NCBI GenBank assembly: GCA_038317095.1
Contig: JBBQBB010000054.1
Coordinates: 1-23,848 of the forward strand
Reading direction: 5' to 3'
DNA from: JAGXTF01 sp038317095
Lineage (GTDB): Bacteria; Bacteroidota; Bacteroidia; NS11-12g; UBA955
DNA: 23,848 nucleotides
The first letter of the stretch is position 1; every line of letters begins with the position of its first letter. The notes below the pieces were generated by a model. It saw nothing but the letters and a program-made list of their open reading frames with translations. It made no database searches and was not told where the DNA came from. The position numbers and the translations under genes were made by a program. Positions 8,501 through 15,061 of this stretch are shown in pieces.

Positions 8501-9002
8501 TATTGCTATTGAATAGTATAAAATTGTCTTTACACTTAGGTGCTTGTGCTACGGCAAGGGTTGGCGCTTTTGGCGGAATAATGGTGGTGCTAAAATCTAC
8601 TTCCCAGCCAGAACATGCTACACTTTTATCGGATTTAAAATGTAAGGTAATAAAACTATCTGAAGACACTACCGTAAAGGCACTTTTGGTGCCAGAATAG
8701 GTGCCCAATAAACTGGCGGATGTGTCTTTGCCATCAAAAATGCGCAAAATATCATTGTCTTTTTCAGTACAGAAGGTTTTGAATTTTAAGGTAATGTTTT
8801 TTGCACCGGGTACACTTAAAGTGAGGGTATAGTTTTCATTGTGGTCGTAGTCACCCACCACCTTTTTGCCTTTGTCACTATCCGTAAGTTTGCCTTTGCA
8901 CAGGCGCACCCGTGCATTTTGCATAATTACTATGGTTTGCGCATGGGTGGCAAATAAGCATGCAAACAGTATAAATAGTCCTATGGTCTTTTTACGGTAC
9001 AA
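5502..9002 (-). CDS. Large surface protein: CUB-like domain, repeated modules, PKD-like domain, gliding-type T9SS type B sorting domain
   Basis: The 1166-residue protein starts with a signal peptide (FILFACLFATHAQ, cleaved near 22). Residues ~35-140 look like a CUB domain (cysteines plus DNDILRIFDG and ITLHFKSD). From ~338 to ~830 several modules of ~60-70 residues share 'GG.W/F.G.GI....G.F.P..AG.G.....Y...GC', for example GGTWSGKGIA, GGFFTGNGIT and GGTFSGKGVV. Residues ~1005-1070 resemble PKD (WYWGDGSS...SHTYAG). The last 90 residues (FIPNTFTPDGDGINEVFLP, YNRWGQILFET, WDGTSNGKPAPEGVYAYKV) are the T9SS type B, gliding-motility-associated domain, which usually leaves proteins attached to or released from the cell surface. 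The start must be TTG at 9002: a TAA closes the frame two codons upstream, and the next ATG would remove the signal peptide. It is the last gene of the operon, three bases after the preceding stop. A role as adhesin or scaffold is inferred. Confidence 0.9.
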   Translation of the reverse strand: MYRKKTIGLFILFACLFATHAQTIVIMQNARVRLCKGKLTDSDKGKKVVGDYDHNENYTLTLSVPGAKNITLKFKTFCTEKDNDILRIFDGKDTSASLLGTYSGTKSAFTVVSSDSFITLHFKSDKSVACSGWEVDFSTTIIPPKAPTLAVAQAPKCKDNFILFNSNIGILCDSVLPANCAFTGPIAIAATSVTAQNCSGGKATQFKVNLNNALILNGNYTLTLITYYKDYCDSVYKLTSKLNFSVADCPLKVVLTADNDTICKNSCTWLRAAVSGGNVAKYQYTWTPASLSGAGPIKVCPTVNTRYILKVTDGSSIPSADTVDIVVLSPPLAQKDTDVCYYSSNFFLNATPPGGKWFGTGIVNSSKGEFKPLGNYGTFKVWYQIGTCADTVLVTSTVPWNLENQFCPGTAPAALWWYAPAGGIWSGPNVTPTGIFDPKTSGTFKDTYTWKGCISVKTVIVQTIKVKKFDTACESTTLDTLQFSPYGIYPNWFPGLINSYYQTVNPSQMGGPGTKTIIWNGGGCKDTTKYTILEAKAGPTDTFCPSNGVQILKNFRPLTGYTWKGHGITNPLLPNYDPAFFFGLGKTTFRDTLTIQSGICKDKKYVYLIPTKITKPDTQFFCFESAPKAINNALVGLTPNGGTWSGKGIAANGLFTALVAGYGGHKLTYLKNGCFDTLIAFVRSKPIVQNDTTICIASLPFNCYRKATGGFFTGNGITNATIGTFNPSVAGRGIKTITYTSKEGCIATFKVTVDTMPVLYYTNIQTTFCFKDSPFALLTNITGGTFSGKGVVGKAFYPARAGTGNHKLTYILKTGTCTGSANLDVVVGDTLIVKVTPPRDTICPGETVWLRSKGYGGDNTNYSYGWSHGQNGSGTFVTPSTSQSYTVTLTDGCSNPATALVQIFKHPKPWFNVATSAPRCFGQNGYAKVKMKDNDPYKYFWDMAPPFGGDSLVAPVGNMYRLTATNTKTGCQSDTQILIPGFKAIQAAYLLNIQNGEKCITNIWPTLQVFNGSTGGETGNWYWGDGSSEAYDPNGNPSHTYAGDLNSYKMKLVIFNSGGCKDSAESILCFRDTIVVFIPNTFTPDGDGINEVFLPVVSGSKRYEMIIYNRWGQILFETKTPGQGWDGTSNGKPAPEGVYAYKVVFKGKKTFSQTQNGSITLLRRKL

Positions 9003-9005
9003 TAT

Positions 9006-9461
9006 TTACTTTGTAATGGTAATTTCGGGGGTTATAATTTTATTGCTCCAATGGCCAGCTCTATCTTGTATCCTTAATTCGAGGGTCGTCTTTTCAGTAT
9101 TAGACGTTCCCAATAGGAAAAGGTTTCTTAGTTTAAACAACAACTCGCCTTTAATATGAACTACACTGCCATTGGGCGATAGCGGCGCTATATAATACAT
9201 ATCCGGTTTGGACAATCGATTGTCTTTAATTTCTAGGCTGTTGATATCTGCATTTATGTTTCCCAAATCCCCGTCTCCATCTTCGTACGAAAAAGTGATT
9301 TTCAATGAATCTTTAAACTGTTTTACACTTAAGGGCTCTATTTTCACCAACCGAATCACAGGAATGGGATCGCCAACGCTGGTTTGGGTAATTTTGGTGC
9401 ATCCCCCGAAAGTGAAAATAATAAAACATGAAATCAGTATAGTTGGATTCAATATTCTCAT
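9006..9461 (-). CDS. Small lipoprotein with an acidic EDGDGDLGN motif
   Basis: The 151 residues begin with a lipoprotein signal peptide (ILISCFIIFTFGGC; lipidated Cys21). The mature part carries EDGDGDLGN at about 60-68, an acidic loop resembling calcium-binding DxDxDG segments, within a predicted beta-rich domain (LKITFSYEDGDGD ... LELRIQDRAGHWSN). Similar small lipoproteins with 'DGDGD(I/L)G' are common in Bacteroidota, without assigned function as far as I know. Its ATG overlaps the stop of the preceding gene by one base (TAATG), and the adhesin gene starts three bases after its own stop, so it is translationally embedded in the operon. It may be an envelope partner of the adhesin or of the cytochrome-like lipoprotein; that is inference. 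Confidence 0.75.
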   Translation of the reverse strand: MRILNPTILISCFIIFTFGGCTKITQTSVGDPIPVIRLVKIEPLSVKQFKDSLKITFSYEDGDGDLGNINADINSLEIKDNRLSKPDMYYIAPLSPNGSVVHIKGELLFKLRNLFLLGTSNTEKTTLELRIQDRAGHWSNKIITPEITITK

Positions 9462-10402
9462 TAAAGTATTTTAAGGGCAAAATATTTCTTTAAAAAGAAC
9501 ATACTGTTTACATTGGGTATGTTGTAATTGGCATTTGTACCATCGTTACAGCTTATTTTAAACCATATTACGTCGTTGGTTTTATAACCCGCTGTGCTGA
9601 AAGTGTAATTCCATCCATAAACTGTATTTGCATCGTACAATCCGGCAGTGGTTTTGTTGCCAGTTACCAAGTTTTGTTCATTGGCAATGCTATAATTACT
9701 TGGATCAGAACTCCAATTGATTTTCATATCGGTAAGCGCAGATTGGGCTGTGACATCGTCTGACAAAGCAAACCAAAACTGAACGGAAGTGCCTGCGGAT
9801 GCATAAAGTGGCTCATATTTTCCTCCCCTAGGCAGCAGTGATGCGCCGGCATAGGCAACTACCCCCATAATTTGGGGTGGAAAGTTTACGCTAGGCGGCG
9901 GATTGCCGTTAAAATCCTTGGCACCGTCGTTTATCCATTTTTTAATATTTGCCAAATGTTGGTCTTTTTTGGCTGGAAAATCGCTGCCAGGGTCTAAAAC
10001 GAGAGGCATAATGCCAGAATTGCCGCCCAAATTCACCGTCATTCTGTACAAAATATTACTTGCATCTGCATTTCCAGGAACAACCCTTGCAGCAAGCGGA
10101 TTCGTAGGGTCGTTTTTAATGGGTTTAATATTTACCAGCGTATTGTAAGTGCTCTGAACGGTTCTGAAATCTGGTTCAAAAGTACCATCATGGCAGCCGC
10201 TATTGGCACAAGTAGGTTGAAAAAGGTTTTTATGCAAACCCTCTATGCTACTGGGGGAAAAAGCCGAATCTTTGTTACCAGAAATGTCTTTTACAATCAC
10301 TACTTTATCATATGGATTGTCAATTTTATCCTGGCTGGCCTTTTTGCAAGCAAAAAGCGTAAAAACCAAGGCTGTAGTGATATGGAAATAATGGCTTTTC
10401 AT
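9461..10402 (-). CDS. Cytochrome-c-like lipoprotein with CX4CH motif
   Basis: The 313-residue protein is predicted to be lipid-anchored (TALVFTLFACKK; Cys19). The domain at ~55-150 has CANSGCHDG (Cys65-Cys70-His71), the pattern VVPGNADASNILYRM, IMPL (Met132 as possible distal ligand) and IKKWINDGAKD, the order seen in the heme c-like domains of Planctomycetes-type proteins. The heme-attachment motif has four residues between the cysteines instead of the usual two, so covalent heme binding is likely but unproven. The C-terminal ~150 residues are beta-rich and unassigned. The chosen ATG at 10402 overlaps the stop of the DUF1501 gene (TAATG); a longer frame upstream lies inside the DUF1501 gene and has no signal peptide. 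It ends in another TAATG overlap with the next lipoprotein gene. It is presumed to act in the periplasm or at the outer membrane in electron transfer. Confidence 0.8.
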   Translation of the reverse strand: MKSHYFHITTALVFTLFACKKASQDKIDNPYDKVVIVKDISGNKDSAFSPSSIEGLHKNLFQPTCANSGCHDGTFEPDFRTVQSTYNTLVNIKPIKNDPTNPLAARVVPGNADASNILYRMTVNLGGNSGIMPLVLDPGSDFPAKKDQHLANIKKWINDGAKDFNGNPPPSVNFPPQIMGVVAYAGASLLPRGGKYEPLYASAGTSVQFWFALSDDVTAQSALTDMKINWSSDPSNYSIANEQNLVTGNKTTAGLYDANTVYGWNYTFSTAGYKTNDVIWFKISCNDGTNANYNIPNVNSMFFLKKYFALKIL

Positions 10403-11742
10403 TACATTCTTTGGTAAAGCGATTTTGCCATAGGATCTATATATGGACTGGCCATAACATCGTCGTAAATTCCAAAAATATCTGCTATAGTAGGAACAAT
10501 GTCTGTAAGGCGGCCCACCTTGTTGGATTCGCTGCCTATACTTAAATTGGGCACGTTTTTGCCAACCATGGTTCCCCAAACGCGCATGGCATTTGCATCG
10601 CTGTGGTCGAATGCATACCAATCGTTTTCATCTAAAATAGGATTCGGAACTAAGTTTCTACCACACTCAGGTGCCACTATCATAATGGTTTTACCACTCA
10701 TTTCTGGAATGCTGTTTTGTATATAATTCCACAGCCAGCCTATGGCATGGTCGGCCCGGTGCAATGAACGCAAATAGCCTGTAAAATTGCTATGGCAACC
10801 GTCTACAGCGCCAAGATTTAAGGTTAAAAATTTAGGTTTGAAATAACGCAACACCTCGGCAGCATAAGAAACATTTACGGCATCGCCATTGTCTGTAACA
10901 GGCGGTGCTACTATTTGTCCACTGGTTTGGCGTTGAAAAATACTGCGAATAAATTCTTTGATTTGGGTTCTTTCTTCTTCGGTATTTTTAATGGAACTCA
11001 TTTTATCGGCTGGCAAGCCAAAAGATTCATCCAAAAAATTCTTCATAAAATACATTGGTGAAAGTTCTGCAGTACTGTAAGGCTTAGCATTTGCAAGTAT
11101 TTCTCTGCCTACACCGCTAAAAGTATATGGTGCCACCAGCATGTTGCCGCCGTATTGTAAACCGTAATCTGGATTGTTGCTGCTGTTTAAAAGCGGGTAG
11201 GAGTTGCCCAGCGTGTTGCAAATAAACCAACAATCTGTAGCTTTAAAGCCAGCATGTTTTCTTAGGTATTCAAATATGGTAGGGTATTTGGGTCTCACTT
11301 TTAATCCCTGCGAGTAGCCTGGATTGCCGGTGATTAATGAATTTAAGCCCACAAAATGGCCCGCACTCGCAGCTTGCATTTCCTTAAATACAGTGCCAGT
11401 TTCTTCAAAAGAAGAGCTTAGAATGCGGGGAATGGGTTCACTTCCCCTGGTACCAGCGGCAGGGTCGGTGCCAAATACAATTTTCTTACTAGGAAAGCCG
11501 CCTTTAAAAAGATTGGGCATAATGTTGCCAGCGGCCCCAGAAACACCTTGACTGTCGTCGAGGTATCTACCCATCACACTTTCTTGCTGCCGCACACCCC
11601 CAGCAAACATTACGTTTATCACATATTCTGCTTTTGCAGAATTTGTGCGGGCAAACAACCTTCCCGACGGCAGTATGTAAGGCAAAATAACACCACCTGC
11701 GGCGGTTGCTCCTGCTTTCTTAAAAAAGTCTTTTCTGTTCAT
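10402..11742 (-). CDS. DUF1501 family protein (alkaline phosphatase/sulfatase-like fold)
   Basis: The 446 residues begin MNRKDFFKKAGATAAGG, a Tat-like signal in which the twin arginine is Arg-Lys, typical in layout of DUF1501 proteins (usually RRDFL). The body shows family landmarks: an N-terminal strand with FAGGVRQQESV (~46-56), LNLGAVDGCHSNF (308-320), VAPECGRN (356-363), AFDHSDANAMRVWG (377-390) and DIVPTIADIFGI (414-425), the last typical of the sulfatase/phosphatase superfamily. DUF1501 proteins have no established biochemical function and are often paired with DUF1549, DUF1553 or DUF1800 genes. Here the gene starts five bases after a DUF1549-like lipoprotein gene and its stop overlaps the start of a cytochrome-like lipoprotein gene. 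Metal-binding residues cannot be confirmed from sequence alone. Confidence 0.88.
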   Translation of the reverse strand: MNRKDFFKKAGATAAGGVILPYILPSGRLFARTNSAKAEYVINVMFAGGVRQQESVMGRYLDDSQGVSGAAGNIMPNLFKGGFPSKKIVFGTDPAAGTRGSEPIPRILSSSFEETGTVFKEMQAASAGHFVGLNSLITGNPGYSQGLKVRPKYPTIFEYLRKHAGFKATDCWFICNTLGNSYPLLNSSNNPDYGLQYGGNMLVAPYTFSGVGREILANAKPYSTAELSPMYFMKNFLDESFGLPADKMSSIKNTEEERTQIKEFIRSIFQRQTSGQIVAPPVTDNGDAVNVSYAAEVLRYFKPKFLTLNLGAVDGCHSNFTGYLRSLHRADHAIGWLWNYIQNSIPEMSGKTIMIVAPECGRNLVPNPILDENDWYAFDHSDANAMRVWGTMVGKNVPNLSIGSESNKVGRLTDIVPTIADIFGIYDDVMASPYIDPMAKSLYQRM

Positions 11743-11747
11743 AGGTT

Positions 11748-12251
11748 TTAATAATATTGGTACTCATCGGCGGTAGAAAAGGATGTATAAACAAGTTCAA
11801 CAGTTATCGAAGGATTGTTGTTGATGTAGTTTCTAAAAAAGGTTTTTTCACCTTCAGATGGATATCTGAGAAAGAAGCGTTTGTAGCTGCTTTCTATAAA
11901 GCTGTCCACGTTTGATCGCATAACTGTATTGGGTGGTATTTTTAGTCCAGTGGTATTGAAGTAATTGCTCAAAACCAACTCTGTAGCCACATTTCTATCG
12001 CCTATGCTAAATAGAATATTTTGCGTTTTGTACAATTGCGAAGGGGAAATGGGGGTTTGGTACAAATTTGTATACAAAATGGATATGTATTCTGCATCCG
12101 ATTTGCGTTTGGTTTTCTTGGCTTTGTCTTCATAAAGCACTTGTTTATTCACCCCAAAAACTACTTGTTTTTCTTTTTTACAACCTACAAAAATTGTAAA
12201 AAGCAATAAAGCGATTAAGGTATTGTTAACGTATAAATTGCGCATATTCAT
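11748..12251 (-). CDS. Short lipoprotein, likely paralogue of the upstream DUF1549-like gene
   Basis: The 167 residues start with a lipoprotein signal peptide (LIALLLFTIFVGCKKEK; Cys24). The mature part opens with AEYISILYTNLYQTPISPSQ and closes with PSITVELVYTSFSTADEYQ. The neighbouring longer lipoprotein shows the same framework (ENYVNRLFIDLTGREATDTE near the start, VQLAILRSDEYAQ at the end), so the two look like diverged copies. Either of two ATGs (12251 or 12245) can be the start; both overlap the upstream gene's 3' end by about 20-26 bases, pointing to translational coupling. No catalytic motif is visible. The function is unknown, probably as part of the same envelope complex as its operon partners. 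Confidence 0.75.
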   Translation of the reverse strand: MNMRNLYVNNTLIALLLFTIFVGCKKEKQVVFGVNKQVLYEDKAKKTKRKSDAEYISILYTNLYQTPISPSQLYKTQNILFSIGDRNVATELVLSNYFNTTGLKIPPNTVMRSNVDSFIESSYKRFFLRYPSEGEKTFFRNYINNNPSITVELVYTSFSTADEYQYY

Positions 12252-13146
12252 CAGATCTTAGTATGGCTAGTTGAACTTTTTCTAGATTTTTGGTAGTTGC
12301 ATAATTTGTGTAAAGATTGATAACCTCTTGGGTTGTTGCCGGGCGTTGCATTAAAACATAATACATCCATCGAATTTGCGCTTCATAAAATTCCGTACTT
12401 TTGGTCAAAGCTTCACAATACTCAGATTTGTTAGATGCCCATTGGCCAAAAAAAACACGTGCATTGTTTTTATCAATGATATCGTAAGACCGAGTGAATT
12501 CGTCTTTAGAAGGAAACCGTGAAAGGATATCGTTAAAAGTGGCATTTACAAAATTAAAACTGCCCATATTAATGTCGTCATAAATGCTGTTGTTGAGCAT
12601 GGATGCGCACATTTCGGCATAACTGATAAGCCGATGACGGAATAGCCATTTGCTTTTTAATATTTTGCGGTAGTTTTCTTGGGAGGCTTTATTTGAGTAT
12701 ACCGTTATGCTATCGCCTTCGAGTCGCGCAATGGTAATGCCAAATTCAAGAATGCCAATGCTTCCGCCAATCTCATCGTCGGTTGCACCTTCCAAAAAAC
12801 GTGCTTTGCTAAGATCGTAGAGTCGCTGGTAATAAGCATGTCTGTAGCTGGAGTCGCCAACATGGTAAACTGTGTCTTCCATCAACTGCCGTATCAAAGT
12901 ATCCCTGCTGGCAAAACTCAATTTATACTTTTTTAAGTAATCTGTTCTGTGAATCCTTTCTGTATCCGTAGCTTCGCGACCCGTTAAATCAATGAAAAGA
13001 CGGTTTACGTAATTCTCGATTTTAATGGTAGGGATCGAGTTATAATTGGGCGGATTGTTCCCACCAACGGAAACTTCTTCTGTTTTCTTGCAAGAAGAAA
13101 TGGCCAAAAATGAGCATAAAATGCAGAAAAACCAACCTGTACGCAT
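12226..13146 (-). CDS. DUF1549-like lipoprotein, first gene of the six-gene operon
   Basis: The 306-residue lipoprotein (signal FFCILCSFLAISSCKK; Cys19) carries YVNRLFIDLTGREATDTE at about 46-63, followed by RDTLIRQLMEDTVYH. This matches the start of DUF1549 (PSCyt2), whose consensus is roughly 'vrRlyldLtGlpPt.eE ... LvdrLL.s..y'. The C-terminal end (VLMQRPATTQEVINLY ... AILRSDEYAQ) resembles the Planctomycetes 'R.P...E..........SdEF' segments. It is shorter than Planctomycetes members, which fuse DUF1549 with other domains. I chose ATG 13146 because it gives a proper lipoprotein signal; an in-frame extension to 13251 adds 35 residues with no signal and would overlap the proposed promoter. 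Biochemical role unknown. Confidence 0.78.
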   Translation of the reverse strand: MRTGWFFCILCSFLAISSCKKTEEVSVGGNNPPNYNSIPTIKIENYVNRLFIDLTGREATDTERIHRTDYLKKYKLSFASRDTLIRQLMEDTVYHVGDSSYRHAYYQRLYDLSKARFLEGATDDEIGGSIGILEFGITIARLEGDSITVYSNKASQENYRKILKSKWLFRHRLISYAEMCASMLNNSIYDDINMGSFNFVNATFNDILSRFPSKDEFTRSYDIIDKNNARVFFGQWASNKSEYCEALTKSTEFYEAQIRWMYYVLMQRPATTQEVINLYTNYATTKNLEKVQLAILRSDEYAQFIR

Positions 13147-13223
13147 AGGCTTTGATTTGCAAGTATAAGCAATTATATGCATATATGTATTATTTTGACA
13201 CCTTCTGCGCCAAATAGTTGCAG

Positions 13224-13251
13224 CAATATTATCCAAGTTTGTAAAGGTCAA
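13224..13251 (-). promoter_or_regulatory. Candidate promoter of the six-gene operon
   Basis: On the minus strand TTG (13251-13249) is followed after 17 bases by TAATATTG (13231-13224), one mismatch from TAnnTTTG. This would give a leader of about 70 bases before the ATG at 13146. An alternative -7-like element, TATACTTG, lies nearer the gene but lacks a spaced TTG. Confidence 0.35.
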
Positions 13252-13263
13252 ACTTTTTTATCT

Positions 13264-13277
13264 CATTGTGCACAATG
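13264..13277. promoter_or_regulatory. 14-bp perfect palindrome upstream of the operon promoter (possible operator)
   Basis: CATTGTGCACAATG is its own reverse complement and ends 13 bases upstream of the proposed -33 element, where an activator would bind. The half-site TTGTG resembles CRP/FNR-family half-sites, but the spacing (none) does not fit their usual TTGAT/TGTGA-N4-6 layout. The regulator is unknown. Confidence 0.3.
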
Positions 13278-13378
13278 CTACCAAAAGAACATCAGCCGGA
13301 TAGGGGAGTGCGCATAGGATGTAAGGCTTTTTGAAACTGGATTGGGCAACTTAGATCCAACCGTAACATAAAAAAACT

Positions 13379-14113
13379 TTAAAACTGACTTGCTTTGATA
13401 AACGAATCCAACTCTGGTATATTGATGCGAGCCTCGTTTATTTCTGATTTATTGCCTTCCCACCATTTTTTGCCTTTAAAAATAAAAATGATATGATGGC
13501 CAATGTCAAATACAGTTTTCATATCATGGCTATTGATTACAGTTACAATTTTAAATTCTTCGGTTATATCTTGCAGCAGTTCATCAATCAATCTGCTAGA
13601 AATTGGATCCAAGCCAGAATTGGGTTCATCGCAAAAAAGGTATTTTGTACTTAAAGCAATTGCACGGGCAATACCCACACGTTTTTTCATACCACCACTT
13701 ATTTCTGCGGGGTATTTATCATTCACATTTTCCAAATTTACCCTTTTCAAACAAAAATTTATCCGATCTAACCTTTCTTCTTTGGACATATTGGTGAACA
13801 TGATTAAAGGAAATTCCACATTCTCCTGAACTGTTAGTGAATCAAACAATGCTGTGCCTTGAAAAAGCATGCCTATTTCCCTTCTTACTTCTTTTACTTT
13901 TTCGTAGGGCAAATGCACAAAATCTCTACCATCATAATTAATACAACCAATTTCAGGTTTCAAAAGACCCACCATGCATTTTAATAAAACACTTTTTCCG
14001 CCACCACTTGCCCCTATGATTAGATTCGGTTTGCCTGGATGAAATTCAGCACTAATATTAAAAAGTACTTGCCTTTCGCCAAAAGTTTTATTTACATTCA
14101 ACAATTCAATCAT
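13379..14113 (-). CDS. mlaF: MlaF-type ABC transporter ATP-binding protein
   Basis: Cytoplasmic ATPase of the MlaFE(D) family, which moves phospholipids between inner and outer membranes. The 244 residues contain Walker A GASGGGKS (34-41), Q-loop region LFQGTALFDSLTVQENVEFP (~83-102), signature ISGGMKKRVGIARA (138-151), Walker B YLFCDEPNSGLDP (Asp162-Glu163) and switch histidine SHD (His196). All catalytic elements are intact, and the short length plus ISGGMKKR signature are typical of MlaF rather than of other ABC importers. It starts five bases after the mlaE stop, so the two genes are co-transcribed. The next gene downstream belongs to another unit: MlaD (MCE domain), often third in such operons, is absent here and must be encoded elsewhere if the system is complete. 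Confidence 0.9.
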   Translation of the reverse strand: MIELLNVNKTFGERQVLFNISAEFHPGKPNLIIGASGGGKSVLLKCMVGLLKPEIGCINYDGRDFVHLPYEKVKEVRREIGMLFQGTALFDSLTVQENVEFPLIMFTNMSKEERLDRINFCLKRVNLENVNDKYPAEISGGMKKRVGIARAIALSTKYLFCDEPNSGLDPISSRLIDELLQDITEEFKIVTVINSHDMKTVFDIGHHIIFIFKGKKWWEGNKSEINEARINIPELDSFIKASQF

Positions 14114-14118
14114 AGCCT

Positions 14119-14850
14119 TTACAACATTAATTTGGCAATGATAAAATCAGAAAAAAGAATCAAAACACAAGCCCTGGTTACAGCCCTAGTTCCCGCTTCA
14201 CCAACTTCCAAGGCTCCACCTGCTGTAAAATATCCCTCGTAGGTGCTTACAGTGGTAATAATAAATGCGAACACAATGGATTTTACCATTGAAACAGCAA
14301 GGGTAAAAAGTTTAAAGGTTTCCCGCGCCCCTTGTATAAATTCATTGGTAGGCACTATGTTTGTCATTTTTGCAGCAATCATTCCACCTGTAATCATTAA
14401 GGCATTGGCTATAATAATAAGAAAAGGAATCATAATTAACCCGGCTATTAATTTTGGCAATCCTAAAAATCCAACAGAATTAATTCCCATTACTTCTAAA
14501 GCATCTATTTGCTCAGTAACCCTCATATTACCTACTTCTGAGGCTATGTTGGCACCCACTTTCCCGGCCAAAACCAAACAGGTGATTGTAGGTGCTAACT
14601 CTAACAAAGAGCTGTCAGACACAATCATGCCAATGGTTTTGAGTGGAATCCATGGCGATACTAGCTGATATGCTGTTTGTACAGTGGTTACTGCACCCAC
14701 AAAAACGGAAATAACTGCCACAATACCTACAGATCCTACACCAATATTGTTCATTTCGTGCAATACCTTTTGAAAAAAAACCTTGGTTTTTTCTGGACTT
14801 GAGAACATGTCTCGCATAAAAAGCAGATACCTGCCGAGTTCAAAAAACAT
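14119..14850 (-). CDS. mlaE: MlaE-type phospholipid ABC transporter permease
   Basis: The 243-residue inner-membrane permease has about five to six hydrophobic segments (around 40-60, 85-105, 127-155, 185-200, 220-243) and the MlaE-family motif EQIDALEVMGINSVGFLGLP at 113-132, where the family usually has 'EQ..AL...G..P...L..PR'; here the final Arg is Lys. It pairs with the adjacent ATPase to form the membrane core of a lipid transporter. It is divergent from the OmpA-like gene. Just upstream, on the minus strand, TATTTTTA (14873-14866) is a possible -7 element, one base off TAnnTTTG, but no spaced TTG supports it. The ATG at 14850 gives the expected N-terminal amphipathic helix (FFELGRYLLFMRDM). 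Confidence 0.92.
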   Translation of the reverse strand: MFFELGRYLLFMRDMFSSPEKTKVFFQKVLHEMNNIGVGSVGIVAVISVFVGAVTTVQTAYQLVSPWIPLKTIGMIVSDSSLLELAPTITCLVLAGKVGANIASEVGNMRVTEQIDALEVMGINSVGFLGLPKLIAGLIMIPFLIIIANALMITGGMIAAKMTNIVPTNEFIQGARETFKLFTLAVSMVKSIVFAFIITTVSTYEGYFTAGGALEVGEAGTRAVTRACVLILFSDFIIAKLML

Positions 14851-15041
14851 ATGATTTTAAGGGTGTAAAAATAGCGCCTTCGTTTCAATTTTATTCCATT
14901 GGAACCATATATCGCAATAAAAATATTAAAAATAGAACAATAGAAAGTGTTTGAGCCGCATTCAACGTGCTTATTGGGGAATGATTTGTTGCATGTTGAG
15001 GAATTGTGGAATCGATTTTTTACAAAACCATTAAAAAACTG

Positions 15042-15049
15042 TAATTTCG
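15042..15049 (+). promoter_or_regulatory. Possible -7 element for the ompA-like/nuo unit
   Basis: TAATTTCG differs from TAnnTTTG at one base and is 12 bases ahead of the ATG at 15062, which would give a very short leader. No TTG at the right spacing is visible, only a T-run (15016-15021). Weak support. Confidence 0.35.
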
Positions 15050-15061
15050 CCCACGTTTAAT

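Noticed and set aside
10403..10621. 73-codon N-terminal extension of the cytochrome-like lipoprotein
   Set aside because: It lies within the DUF1501 gene in another frame, is Arg/Cys/Tyr-rich without a signal peptide, and the internal ATG at 10402 gives a proper lipoprotein signal.
13147..13251. 35-codon N-terminal extension of the DUF1549-like lipoprotein
   Set aside because: It would bury the lipoprotein signal behind a polar segment and would overlap the proposed promoter.
14039..14668. Open frames on the + strand opposite mlaE and mlaF
   Set aside because: Shadows of strongly conserved minus-strand genes.
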